Assembly (NCBI GenBank): GCA_963575745.1
Contig: CAUYUJ010019102.1
Location: 25,001 to 89,000, forward strand
Source: Prorocentrum cordatum
Taxonomy: Eukaryota; Sar; Dinophyceae; Prorocentrales; Prorocentraceae
Direction: 5' to 3'
DNA length: 64,000 bases
A model generated the notes under the pieces. It had not been told where the DNA came from. It saw nothing but the letters and a program-made list of their open reading frames with translations, and did no database searches. The position numbers and the translations under genes were made by a program. Shown in pieces: positions 8,984 to 19,299 of the stretch (the first letter of the stretch is position 1; each line of letters opens with the position of its first letter).

Positions 8984-9545
8984 TCAAGATTGTGCAAACT
9001 CGAGGTCGACAAATTCACGCCACGAGAGAACCTGGCACTTACAGACAAGTAGTTGGTAGAATCCGTCAACTCTGGACACAAACAAAAGGTAGTTTGTTCC
9101 GATCCAATCGACCACCACAGAGCGTTCTTCGTACCACCTGAACATATAGTCTTGGTACAATACAGAACTCAAGCCTCGTACTTCGGCGGAAAAAGATGTC
9201 CCAACGCCAAGTGTTCAGATGCTAGATTGCAGCATAGAGCATCGAAGTTCAGGATAATTTCTTTTCCTTCGAATATTGCTTCACTTTCGTGCAATTGTTG
9301 TGGCGGAAATATACAGAGGTCGCCGCGCTCATACGTAATGGTACATGATCCATTAGGCGACCCATGTAAAAGCAATCTTCCACCTTGAAATGCTTCTTCC
9401 AGACAAAAATGCCAGTAAGTCCAGGCATGGAATCTCCAATACTAGGACAATAATCTCTGCGTGGGAAAATTGATCACCTTGAAGCAATGTCGTACAATCT
9501 GGTATAGCGACTGCGTACCTCATGCGATTTGCGAAAAAACTGTCA
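8984..9545 (-). pseudogene. 2OG-Fe(II) oxygenase-like remnant
   Basis: On the minus strand, a frame ending at 9169 reads GGRLLLHGSPNGSC, then YERGDLCIFPPQQLHES and GKEIILNFDAL. The GDLCIFPP...HES...GK.IIL pattern is the C-terminal half of the double-stranded beta-helix of prolyl-hydroxylase-type 2OG-Fe(II) oxygenases; the histidine of HES would be the distal iron ligand. The upstream part lies in another frame (start near 9530), and the downstream 62 residues (8984-9172, with WYEERSVVVDWIGTNYLL) are shifted once more. So the gene carries two or more frameshifts. The proximal HxD ligands are not visible. Confidence 0.4.
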
Positions 9546-9691
9546 GATTCTATTCAAGACGATCTATATATGTGCCGCCAACCGTATAACGGATGATGTC
9601 GAACTGTGTTTCTAGAATTTTTAAGCTGGTACGTTGTAGCCCACGAATTTTACAAACTAGAGTTTCGATGAGATCTAGATCCTTTTTGCAA

Positions 9692-9949
9692 CTAGATGTC
9701 ACTCAACGCGTCCGTGAAGACTTTGAGTCGAGCAGTGAATCTACTTCGACAAGTCATTCGATACCAATTCTCCATAGGCACGTATTGTTGAGAAGAGCAT
9801 GCTTGGATGTCTTCTGTTTCTTTTCCTTTTCTGAAAACACGCGACTGATGAGCTTCACCTTCGTCAGAACATTGTTTTGAAATAATCGATTTCTTCCAGT
9901 GACAAAGCATTTTTCTGATGACCGCATGGCATAGCTTCAAAACAAACAA
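9692..9949 (-). CDS. short hypothetical ORF
   Basis: An 85-residue minus-strand frame rich in Lys, Arg and Cys. No family was recognised. It lies between the oxygenase remnant and another small minus frame, as expected for decayed compact genes. Confidence 0.2.
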   Translation of the reverse strand: MFVLKLCHAVIRKMLCHWKKSIISKQCSDEGEAHQSRVFRKGKETEDIQACSSQQYVPMENWYRMTCRSRFTARLKVFTDALSDI

Positions 9950-10038
9950 TTCGTTCGATAATGGCTATGTAACGTTGAAAACTGTTCGGAGACACAATCA
10001 ATGAATCTGTTTGCATACATGCGCTTTTCTGTTGAATC

Positions 10039-10248
10039 TCATATGCTCCTCAAGTTCTGCTGTCTGGCGCGTATCCCGACTGCCCATGGGCCTTTACGTA
10101 AGACATTCAATTCTGGACAAATCTTTGGTTCCCCGGAAATATTCACATTCGCAGACTCAAAAGCTGAAGCATACTTCTCGGGCGTAAATGGATCTGGGAA
10201 ACTCGTTGCCATAATATCTCGCCACTTCATTCTGTAGCTCGTCTCCAA
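10039..10248 (-). CDS. short hypothetical ORF
   Basis: A 69-residue minus frame containing SFPDPFTPEKYASAFESANV. Protein-like but unrecognised. It is the last minus-strand frame before composition returns to GC-rich near 10280. Confidence 0.25.
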   Translation of the reverse strand: METSYRMKWRDIMATSFPDPFTPEKYASAFESANVNISGEPKICPELNVLRKGPWAVGIRARQQNLRSI

Positions 10249-10428
10249 ATGATCTAGACGAACATATCAATTTGCTATTGCACTTTCTCTGGCGCGGACG
10301 CCACGGGGCCCAGCCTTCGTGGACGTCCGCCTGCTGCTTGGGCGAAGCAGCTCACTGCTCGCCCTGCCCGCCCATCCAGGTCAGTATCCAGGCGCGACAA
10401 GATTTGCTCCGGGCATCTTCTCAGCGTT

Positions 10429-11880
10429 GTGAAACCTGTCGCCGGCCAAGCCGAGGCGACAGGAGACGAGAGGCCTGCTCATATGCCCTTCGATTTTACT
10501 GCCGTCTGCGGGTCCCAGACCCAGCAGTGGCTGGAGGGGAAGATCACTATGGATCCGCCCGACGGACAGGTGAACACAGCGCGAGGATGGTACACTGCGC
10601 GTCGCAACGACGCCGCAGGACGCCATCAGCGTCGCGGCGCAGTATGTCATGGAGCACATGTGTGCCATCACCCGGGAACAGGTGCGGCCGACAGGTCGCG
10701 CCTGACGGGAGAGCTGGTACATGTGGTTCCTACAGAGGTGAGAGAGGCCATTGAGCAGAATTGGAAGACTCCCGTTGGGGAGCTCGATCTGGACCTCCGA
10801 GTCATGCGTGTATTTGTGATTGTCTGCGAGATCATCCATTGTTTTCTCGCCGGAGGATATCGCATTGCATATCCCACGCCTGGCATCTATACCCGCGACA
10901 AAAACGACGGATTTGACGTTGAACAGCGCCGTGCCGACGCATATGCGCTGGACAGCCGTATTCGTTCGGCTGTCAACACAGATGACCTCGTCGAAGTGTG
11001 GTCTCGCGATCTTTGTAGTCAGCGTCGTGCCAAGCTCCGTCGCCAAGGCGTAAAATTGCAAGCAGCTGTCTTTTTCCTGTACCCATTCTTGGCATCCAAC
11101 CAAGATCATGACAGTGACGTAGGCCCACTTTGCACTGCCAATGGGCGCTACGGTCCCTATGTAACGACTGCCGCGATGGGTATAGTGAGGTATGCAAAGT
11201 TACAGCGCGAGATGCGTCTTGATGAGGAGAGAGCCGCTGATGACCCCTCCGACGGCCCAGCCGGTTCGGGGGTGACTTCTACCGCGCCAGCAAGGCCAAG
11301 CCCTGCTGGCCGCCCGGCTCCAGTTGTCCCGCCTAAACCGCCCAGCGTCCAAGACGCTCGGGCCAGTGATGATGTCGCAGAGTCTCCGCGCTCCGCCGGC
11401 GGCCAAACCGCATCGAGGGGCGAGGAATTTTCAAGGCGTTCCTCTGACAGGGGCGCGCGGGATCGGCCAATGACCGTGCGCGGGCGCGGCGGAGCCATGG
11501 CTGCCAGCCGCGGCGATGGCGCCTGGGGCCCCATGCGCCACTACCCGCAGCACTTCGAGTACGGCGAGGTGGTGGGATTCTGGGTGCACCGCGACCTAGT
11601 CTATTGGAAGGAACCCAGAGATTCCGCAAATCGTGCGTGGCACTTTGTGTTCCAGAACGACTGCGCCCGCTATTTCCCGAGAGACCAGGGAAAGGGTCCA
11701 ACAAGAACAAGGACAAGTCCAATAACGTTCGGCCAGCTCCATATGCTGACCCTGGCAAGGGAGGCAAGTCAGCTGCGCCTCATGGACCAGCTTGGCAGAA
11801 AGGAGGTTCTTCATCTTCAACTCCAAGACCTCCTGCCCCACCTTCTCGCTCGCAGTCCTCCTGGCGCAAAGGGTGAGTGA
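10429..11880 (+). CDS. unrecognised GC-rich gene, probably frameshifted
   Basis: A 483-residue plus frame. The middle (residues about 90-270) is the most protein-like: RLTGELVHVVPTEVREAI, then FVIVCEIIHCFLAGGYRIAY and a helical segment up to AKLQREMRLDEERA. It is followed by a Pro/Ala/Ser-rich linker (280-360) and a segment with aromatic residues (HYPQHFEYGEVVGFWVHRDL). Two places suggest broken frames. Upstream of about 10685 another frame reads PQDAISVAAQYVMEHMCAI; after about 11690 another frame reads as a Gly/Lys/Ser-rich tail ending at 11876. No domain was recognised. It could be a host gene or the first ORF of a retroelement. Confidence 0.4.
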   Translation: MKPVAGQAEATGDERPAHMPFDFTAVCGSQTQQWLEGKITMDPPDGQVNTARGWYTARRNDAAGRHQRRGAVCHGAHVCHHPGTGAADRSRLTGELVHVVPTEVREAIEQNWKTPVGELDLDLRVMRVFVIVCEIIHCFLAGGYRIAYPTPGIYTRDKNDGFDVEQRRADAYALDSRIRSAVNTDDLVEVWSRDLCSQRRAKLRRQGVKLQAAVFFLYPFLASNQDHDSDVGPLCTANGRYGPYVTTAAMGIVRYAKLQREMRLDEERAADDPSDGPAGSGVTSTAPARPSPAGRPAPVVPPKPPSVQDARASDDVAESPRSAGGQTASRGEEFSRRSSDRGARDRPMTVRGRGGAMAASRGDGAWGPMRHYPQHFEYGEVVGFWVHRDLVYWKEPRDSANRAWHFVFQNDCARYFPRDQGKGPTRTRTSPITFGQLHMLTLAREASQLRLMDQLGRKEVLHLQLQDLLPHLLARSPPGAKGE

Positions 11881-11885
11881 GGATG

Positions 11886-11945
11886 CGAGCCGAACGACCC
11901 AGTCGTTTTGGCGTAAGTCGAACGACCCAGTCGTTTCGGCGAGAG
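11886..11945. repeat. short direct repeat AACGACCCAGTCGTTT
   Basis: Two tandem copies of CGAACGACCCAGTCGTTT(T/C)GGCG about 30 bp apart. Each contains the hairpin AACGAC-CCA-GTCGTT. The remainder up to 12424 shows no gene. Confidence 0.7.
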
Positions 11946-12424
11946 AGGCTTTATTTTAAGTATTGGTGGGATTCGTCGGGTTTCTTCGGCCTCGAGCCTC
12001 TTGGCAACCACCGTTGAGCGGTAAAATGCTTTTGGGGTTCGCTCCGGTGGCTGTAAATATGTGCAGGCCCGGTGGGCTGTGGCTGGAGTTGCTCTGCGTA
12101 ACCCGCCGCGGGGGGAGTAAATATGCTCCTTCGCCCCATCTTATAGTTGCCTCTCCTGCCGCTGGCCTTGCCTCACATTGACATTCGTGCAGCACTGTTC
12201 TGCAGCTGTTTGCTATTCAAGTTAGAACAGGAGCGCGCCTGCCCGCGGCCTGCGCACGTCGTCGGTCGTCGGCTGGCCGAATCTCCTCACTTCCCATGCT
12301 TGGGTACATTTGCTTAACGGATAACATATTATTTCATCGATGACTCGTCCCAAACCCCCTACCACTGAGCGTATTGATCATGAGACCTTAATTCCTTTGG
12401 CATCCTACCCCGGTTCTCAGGGGA

Positions 12425-13540
12425 AAGACTGATGTTGATGGTGGTAATGATGATGCGGCTGCTGATGATGATGAAGATGCTGATGATGCTGATGATGCTG
12501 ATGATAATGATGCTGCTGCTGATGATGCTGATCATGATCATACTGCTGATGATTATGCTGATGATGATGAAGCTGATGATGCTGCTGCTGTTTATGATAA
12601 TGATCAGGATGCTGATGCTTATGATGATGGTGCTGCTGCTGATGGCGCTGCTGATGCTGATGATGACGACGGTGCTCATAATGATGCTGCTGATGATGAT
12701 GTTGCTGATTATGATGGTGATGCTTATGGTTATGGTGGTGGTGGTTGTTGTAGTGGTGATGATGGTGATGCTGATGCTGCTGATGATTTTGATGATTCTG
12801 ATCATGTTAATGATGATATTGATGATAATCACGATGAGGATGATGAGGATGATGAGGATGTTGAGGATGCGGGGGGGGGGGGGGGGGGGGGTTGATGTTT
12901 CTGATGAGTATTCTTGTTATGATGATGGTGATAATGATGATGCTGATGATGATGCCAGTGATGACGATGATGATGCTGATGGTGAGGATGATGATCATGA
13001 TGATGATGGTGGTGGTGATGATGATGATGGTGGTGATGATAATGATGGTGATGATGGTGGTGATGGGGATGATGCTGATGATGATGATGACGACGTGATG
13101 ATGATGCTGATGATGATGGTTGTGGTGGTGGTGATGATGATGATGCTGATGCTGATGCTTCTGATGATGATCTTGCTGATGATGATGATGTTGTGACGCT
13201 GATGATGTGGATGGTGATGCTGATGATGTGGATACTGGTGCTGATGCTGATGATCATGATGATCATGTTGATGATGTTGTTGTTGATGATGATGATGGTG
13301 AGGATGCTGATGAGGATGATGATTCTGGTGATGAGGATGATGGTGAGGGTGAGGTTGCTGATCAGCATGAGGATGATGACGACGACGATGCTGCTGATGA
13401 TGATGCTGCTGCTGATGATGATGATGATGAGGTTGATGATGATGATGCTGATGCTGATGCTGCTGCTGGCGATGATGATGACGATGATGGTGATGATGTT
13501 CATGATAATGACTATGATGATGATGATGATGGTGATGGTG
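12425..13540. repeat. GAT-type trinucleotide array
   Basis: Imperfect (GAT)n with interspersed GCT, GGT and a G20-type run at 12871-12890. Frames through it give poly-Asp, poly-Met or poly-Ile and are not genes. The array runs into the assembly gap. Confidence 0.95.
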
Positions 13541-13640
13541 NNNNNNNNNNNNNNNNNNNNNNNNNNNNNNNNNNNNNNNNNNNNNNNNNNNNNNNNNNNN
13601 NNNNNNNNNNNNNNNNNNNNNNNNNNNNNNNNNNNNNNNN
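13541..13640. other. assembly gap (100 N)
   Basis: Exactly 100 undefined bases between a GAT array and a GGA array, so true length is unknown. Confidence 1.
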
Positions 13641-13735
13641 GGAGGAGGAGGAGGAGGAGGAGGAGGAGGAGGAGGAGGAGGAAGAGGAGGAGGAGGAGGA
13701 GGAGGAGGAGGAGGAGGAGGAGGAGGAGGAGGATG
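13641..13735. repeat. (GGA)n microsatellite
   Basis: Near-perfect GGA repeats with one GAA, ending at GGATGATTG. Confidence 0.95.
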
Positions 13736-14703
13736 ATTGACCAGATGGGGGGAGGTCTCCCTGCACCTCCTCGCCTACCCTTTTGCTACAGGGGCGCGGG
13801 GCGCGCCCGCCCCGCTGGGCGGCTGCCCCGCCCAGCGCCAGTCCCCCTCCCCCCCCTCGCGGGGACGGCGGCAGCAGGGGGCGCGCCCGTCCACGGCCCG
13901 CCAGCGCTGGTGGCTGAGCCCTTGTGGGGCTGGCGCGCCGCCCCGAAGGGGCCGCGGCGCCGCGGCCCCCGTCTCTTCGCCACGAGGCGAGCGGATCCCG
14001 AGCGGTTTCCTTCGTTTTTGGCCTCCTGGTTCCCTGCAGGGGCTGTTCGACAACGGCACGGGGAGGACATCTTGCCCGGGGGGGGGGGAAGTTGGGGAGT
14101 CCAGGACCCGCTTCCTTTGGGGCCCGCTTGCCTCACATAAAGCCTCGCGATGAGCGGGTCGCGGGCTCCACCGGGCGCGGAGCGGGCGCGGGCGGCGAAG
14201 GACCTTCAGATCTTGGGTGTCGCCGGGCAGAAATCGGGGTGTTTTTTTTTTCTCTTAGTTCTCGGCGTCTGGAGGGCGTTGCCCGCGCTTGGGGCAGGCA
14301 AGAAACGGTTCAGGATGAGAAAACGGCCCTGGGGAAGCGGTCGCAACACTGGGGGGCCCATGTTGTGAAAAGGGGGATTGGGGAGATCGCCGTCGTCGGC
14401 GTCGTCGTGTCGTTGGCTTGCGGAGGCTCTCGGGCGGTTTCGGGGGGTTCTCGTCGCTGCGGCTTGACGTGGCTCTCGAATCTGGCCAGCGCCGTCGTCC
14501 TTGTCGTCGTTTCGGCCCCACCCAAACCCCGTACCTTCTCAGAAGGCCGCCCCCTTCTCGCCGCCTCTGCCGTTTTGTCCTTTTGTCCTTCGGCCAGAGG
14601 TGGCTCGTTCTGTGCGGTGAGGTTGGCTGGGTGGCTTGCCGTGGCCAGTCCCCTCAACTCCATATCCGAGGCTCTCCCGCCCCCCGACCTGAACGGGTAG
14701 CGT
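13736..14703. other. GC-rich region, no supported gene
   Basis: GC-rich unique sequence. A possible first exon for the downstream gene starts at the ATG at 14150 (MSGSRAPPGAERARAAK), but no convincing donor was found. The rest is a likely intron or intergenic DNA. Confidence 0.3.
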
Positions 14704-14763
14704 TTGATCCGGACGCTGTCTCATCGCCTGGCTGGCCCTCTTTCCGCCCCATGCCCCGCCCAG

Positions 14764-17385
14764 GAGAGCAGGCTGGCCACCCGCGCCTTTCTCCAGGCGG
14801 CGACGAGGGGCGACTGCAAGACCATGCGGCTGATCGCCCGCGAAACTGGCGCGGACCTGCACGGCCCCCTCGCGCGCGACGCCCACGGCAACGACCCAGA
14901 GCAGCTGCTGCTTCGGGCCAGTGGCCACCTGACCCCTGCGCAGGTCAAAGCCGCGAGGCGGGAGGTCAGGGAGCTGCCGCGGATGCTCGCCGCGGCGGAG
15001 GCGGCCAAGTCCAAGGCTTCGGGCCCGGTGCCAGCCGGCGGCCTGGGTGGCACCATGCTCTCTATGCGCACGCAGTCCGCAGCCAGCTTGCAGCCAGCCA
15101 TCTCGCTGGTGCAGAGCGGCTTATTCGCTGACAAGCGGGACACGGTTCTCTCCGCGCCGGGCCCCATGGACCCACAGCCGAGTGCCGGCGCCGACGTGAC
15201 GGCGGGGCAGGCAGCGGGCCGCAATCTGCGGGCCCGCGAGCAGCGCATGCACTCGACGTTTGCATCCTTGGCGAACGCGGTGGTAGGTGAGCGGGCGCGC
15301 GACGCGATCTGTGCTAGCGCGGTGGACAGTAGGAGGTTGCTACGCAGCGTGCCCTCGGACATGTCCAGGTCGATGCCTAGCCTGGCGGAGGCGCTGCGCA
15401 GCGAGGAGCTGGCCGTGACCGCGGTGTCCCGGAGGCCGGATCTGCTGCAGCTGGAGGGCACGCGCTTCAAGAGGCTGGTGCCGACGCTGACTTCCATCTT
15501 CGGCGGAAAGGAGGCCGCGCCCGACGTGGCCTACGCGGTCTCTGCTCGGCCCGAGCTCCTAGAGGTCGAGCACGCCCAGGGCCTCTTGGACTCGTTCAAA
15601 CTACTCTGCGACTGTGTGGACGGAGTGGCCGACGCGAGGTTCATGGTGCTGCAGACTCTCGCGCCCGCGTCCGTGGTGGTGAAGGCGCGGAGCTGGAGCC
15701 GCGAAGAGTTCGTCGGCGAGTACCACCGGATCCCTGGAGGGCGCGCGTGGGACAGGCCGGTGTACATGAAGCCAGCGTCTTCCATGGCTCACCTCGGCTA
15801 CGGCAGGGACATGTACCTCGTGTTCTACGGAGGTCGCAACCCAGGGACAGGCGAGGTCGACGGCAGGTGGGAGACGTAAACGAGGATGGACCCCCCCAAA
15901 ATATAAATCTGGTTCATACTGTTCTGGGAAAGTAGACAGGGGTTCATAGTGTTCCCCCTGGAATACTCGGGGTTTGCAATTTTCCTGGAATACTCACTGG
16001 GGTTCATCATGTGCCCCCAGCATATTATAGACTCGGGTTTATAATGCCCTGGGGGGAATATTCTCGGAACCCCAGAATGATGAGTTCGGGTCTATCATTC
16101 GGGAGTGCTCATGTTTAGTTTCCCCCAACCCCCTGGGCTCCAGAATTGGATTCGTTATCTTCGATTGTTGACCCCGTTTTATCATGTCCTGAATATTTAT
16201 GAACTGGGGTTCATACAACGTTCTGGGAATAACGCACCTAGGTGTTATATTCCGAAATGATAATAATGGCACCTGGGGGGCGTCGCTGGATCTGTAGCTG
16301 GAAATCATGATTCTGGATTTATCTTTCAGGACTGATCGTAATCATTATTATCCTCCCAGCCTTATGTTCGAATATGGATATCGTGCGTTTTTCCTGAAAC
16401 TTATTGACTTGGGCTGATAATATTCTGGGAATGATGAGCTCGTGTGCGTTATTCCGGAATGATGTAAGTGGAGCGGGGGGACGCCTGCGAAGAGGGTCTG
16501 GCTTTGGTACAACCTTGGTTCATTGTGTCGGAATGTGGATCACGGGTCCATTATTCCAGAATGATAATGCGGCGGGGGGGGGGTTGATTCATCTGCAGGA
16601 CACCAATCCACAGGGCGTTATCCTCTCAAGATAATGAACCAAGGTTTATCATCCCTTGATGATGAACACGGTCGACGAGGATTACGGGGGTGTCCTCACC
16701 TAAGCGGATGGATCCTTTGCGGGTGTTATGCTTGGGCCTTCAGTTGCCATCGTGAGGTCGCGCGTGAGCGCCGCTCGGTTTGCCTCGCTGGCGGCCCGCC
16801 CAAACCACCGCGTAAGGTCGCTCTGTCGTTTCGCATAGGACCTTTTACCTTTCGTCGCTCAGGTGGTTGCTCACGCCCTTCTTCGGTGGCTCCAGCGCTT
16901 CGTCGCCTGCCGTGACCCCCGCCACGCCGGCGGGGGTGTCGTCGGAACGCAGCGAGGCGCTCGCCTTCGCGCCCGAGAGCCTGAGCACCCCCGACCAGTT
17001 GTCGGCAACATGGAGCTTCAAGGAAATTGACAGCGGGCCGAAGGAGAAACCGAGCTGCCCGTCCCGCTGGGATCCGGACGCCTACGTCAATGTTGTGGAC
17101 AGCGGCAGGCCCAGGCTGCGCTCTCTGCTGTCGGTGCCAGCGCAGGAGATGCGTCGCCGCCGCCGTCGCCGCCGCCGCAGCCCTTGGTCGCCATCGCCGT
17201 CGCTGGAGGCGGCCGCCGCCCTCGCCGTTGGCCGCCGCCGTCGCCACTGCTTTCTGCCGCCGATGCCGCCGCCGGAGATCTCTTGCGAGGGCGAGGCCAG
17301 TGGGGCGGTCTACCGGCAAGGCAAGAGGGCTTCCTGGAATCCCTCCCGCCTCTTACGGAGCCCCTTACCCCCCGTGCCCTTCTGA
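14764..17385 (+). CDS. mTERF-like repeat protein with C-terminal module, spliced
   Basis: Exon A (acceptor CCCAG before 14764, to 15866) begins with an ankyrin-like stretch (FLQAATRGDCKTMRLIARET...GADLHG). Then come helical repeats with the mTERF-type Pro-x-Leu-Leu signature twice: AVSRRPDLLQLEG and AVSARPELLEVEH, about 40 residues apart. mTERF repeats bind nucleic acid in organelles. The exon ends in WDRPVYMKPAS...MYLVFYGG...DGR. Read straight on it stops at once (RWET, TAA at 15877). Splicing out 15867-16862 gives DGR|WLLTPFFGGSSASS...SLSTPDQLSATWSFKE, completing a GRW...W module that I believe recurs in dinoflagellate proteins. The end after about 17130 is Arg-rich low complexity and may be intronic. 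The first exon is not identified. Confidence 0.55.
15867..16862 (+). other. GT-AG intron flanked by 7-bp direct repeat
   Basis: The donor context is CAG|GTGG (15864-15870) and the acceptor context is CAG|GTGG (16860-16866), an identical 7-mer at both borders. Removing 996 bp joins DGR to WLLTPFF in frame. The interior is unlike coding DNA. Confidence 0.6.
15905..16650. repeat. degenerate GGGTTCAT..TTCTGGAAT minisatellite
   Basis: Decayed units of about 35-45 bp with a core near GGGGTTCATNNTGTTCTGGAA recur across most of the intron (for example near 15908, 15938, 15999 and 16209). Divergence is high and copy borders are uncertain. Confidence 0.6.
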
Positions 17386-17734
17386 GACGGCCGCCACGCT
17401 CGCCTGGGCCCCGACCTAGTCCCGCTCGGAAGCTGGCCGCTCGCAGCGCTTTCGAGCTGCGTCCAGCCGACGAGGGGGGGCGCCCCGAAAAGGAAAGAGC
17501 GGGGAGGGACAAATTGTACCAATGAGATGTTGCCGTTGGTAGCCCGTCAGCGAGTTACTCTTTTTACCTAACAGCGAAGACTGATAGGTTTCTAATAGGG
17601 TAAAAAGAGAGCAGCACATTACTCCACAGGGGGGTCTGGGCAGCCGTTGGGGAGGTGTTGGGGGGCCGTTGGGGTTTGGTTGGGGGGCCGTTGGGGTTTG
17701 CCGGGGGGGATCGTTTTTCGCATACAGTCACACA
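17386..17734. other. no gene seen
   Basis: GC-rich then AT-richer linker. It includes a short tandem TTGGGGGGCCGTTGGGGTTTG at 17650-17700. Confidence 0.4.
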
Positions 17735-18115
17735 CTTCGTGCTTTTCGATTTCCCAGAACTCCATTCCCGGGCCACATTTTGGATGCCCGGAGCCAACTG
17801 TACGCCACTTTTTTTTTTTTTGTTTTTTTTTTTTTTTTCGTGTTTCGTGCTCTTCTGACCTTCCCAGAACTCCATTCCCGCGGCCACATTTTGAATGCCG
17901 GAGCCAACTGTAGCCACTTCGTGCTCTTCGAGTTCCCAGAACTCCATTCCCGGGCACATTCTGGAGGGCCGGATGCAACAGTCACACACTTCGTGCTCTT
18001 CGAGTTCCCAGAATTCCATTCCCGGGCCACATTTTGGATGCCCGGAGCCAACTGTAGGCCACTTCCTGGTCTTCGAGTTCCCAGAACTCCATTCCGGGCC
18101 ACACTGGGCGCCTGA
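17735..18115. repeat. 70-bp tandem array, five copies
   Basis: CCCAGAACTCCATTCC recurs at about 17754, 17864, 17936, 18005 and 18078, spaced near 70 bp; the first interval is lengthened by T-tracts at 17811-17839. Each unit holds GGGCCACATTTTGGATGCCC and CTTCGTGCTCTTCGAG. Confidence 0.9.
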
Positions 18116-18129
18116 GGGCAGGGCTGCAG

Positions 18130-18990
18130 GCTGATGCTTGAGGCTGAGCCAGGCTTGGGCTGAAGGCAGATCTGGAAGTTGAGAACGAGGCTGAGGCTGA
18201 GGCTGAGGCAGGCTGATGCTGAGGCTGATGCAGGCTGATGCTGAGGCAGGCTGAGGCTGAGGCTGAGGCTGATGCAGGCTGAGGCTGAGGCAGGCTGAGG
18301 CTGAGGCCGAGGGTGAAGGCAGACTGAGGCTGAGGCTGAAGCAGGCTGAGGCTGAGGCTGAGGCAGGCTGAGGCTGAGGCAGGCTGAGGCTGAGGCTGAG
18401 GCAGGCTGAGGCTGAGGCTGAGGCTGAGGCTGAGGCTGAGGCTGAGGCTGAGGCTGAGGCAGGCTGATGCTGATGCTGAGGCTGAGGCTGATGCAGGCTG
18501 AGGCTGAGGCAGGCTGAGGCCGAGGCTGAAGGCAGACTGATGTTGAGGCTGAAGCAGGCTCTGAGGCTGATGCAGGCTGAGGCTGAGGCAGGCTGAGGCC
18601 GAGGCTGAAGGCAGACTGAGGCTGAGGCTGAAGAGGCTGAGGCTGAGGCTGAGGCAGGCTGAGGCTGAGGCTGAGGCAGGCTGATGCTGAGGCAGGCTGA
18701 GGCTGAGGCTGAGGCTGATGCAGGCTGAGGCTGAGGCAGGCTGAGGCCGAGGCTGAAGGCAGACTGATGTTGAGGCTGAAGCAGGCTGAGGGCGAGGCTG
18801 AGGCAGGCTGAGGCTGATGCAGGCTGAGGGTGAGGCTGAGGCAGGCTGAGGCCGAGGCTGAAGGCAGACTGATGTTGAGGCTGAAGCAGGCTGAGGGCGA
18901 GGCTGAGGCAGGCTGAGGCTGAGGCAGGCTGAGGCTGAGGCTGAGGCAGGCTGAGGCTGAGGCTGTGACTGCGACTGCTGTTGCCACTGC
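18130..18990. repeat. GAGGCT hexamer array
   Basis: Long array of GAGGCT, GATGCT and GAGGCA units with a higher-order pattern (GCAGGCTGAGGCTGAGG, and AAGGCAGACTGATGTTGAGG repeated at 18530, 18765 and 18862). The 428-residue minus frame through it is low-complexity Ser/Ala/Leu/Pro/Gln. Confidence 0.9.
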
Positions 18991-19201
18991 GACTGCCATC
19001 GCGAATGCGACCACGACTGCGAGAACAGCAGAATTCTACAACAGGATTCTTATCTGAATCTTAAGGGGAATGCTTCCAGATATGCTCCTACACATCGCTG
19101 TTAGGTTGCTTTGCCGGGATAATTTAAACAGTAACACGCGGATGGGTCCCCCCCCGCCGAGTGTCATTGATATTGTTTTCGCTTCCAAAAGTAGGAAAGA
19201 A

Positions 19202-19262
19202 GGAGAGAGAGAGAGAGAGAGAGAAAGACACACACACACACATATATATATATATGTATATT
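19202..19262. repeat. compound (GA)n(CA)n(TA)n microsatellite
   Basis: GA repeats, then CA repeats, then TA repeats in direct succession. Confidence 0.95.
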
Positions 19263-19299
19263 GAATCGCTTCGCTCATTCCGCCGGCGCATTTCGCATG

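Larger units (their letters stand above)
1936..10280. other. AT-rich compositional island
   Basis: Base composition drops visibly compared with both flanks, apart from the 101-bp array inside it. All readable frames with protein-like character lie on the minus strand, are closely spaced and show no obvious introns. Candidate domains are a winged helix, a RING finger, a histone fold and a 2OG oxygenase. This resembles an integrated stretch of a large DNA virus or other foreign DNA, but no virus hallmark gene (capsid, packaging ATPase, polymerase) was found. About 1936-2540, 3210-3678 and 5084-5468 hold no recognisable gene. Confidence 0.5.

Noticed and set aside
12432-13540. Long frames of poly-Met, poly-Ile or poly-Asp
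   Set aside because: Direct translation of a GAT microsatellite; open only because the repeat lacks stops in those phases.
17765-17795. ACATTTTGG near GCC as a spliced-leader relic
   Set aside because: Only a short part matches, with an internal gap, and it is repeated in every unit of a tandem array not followed by a gene.
17728-19014. 428-codon minus frame
   Set aside because: Explained by the GAGGCT hexamer and 70-bp arrays.
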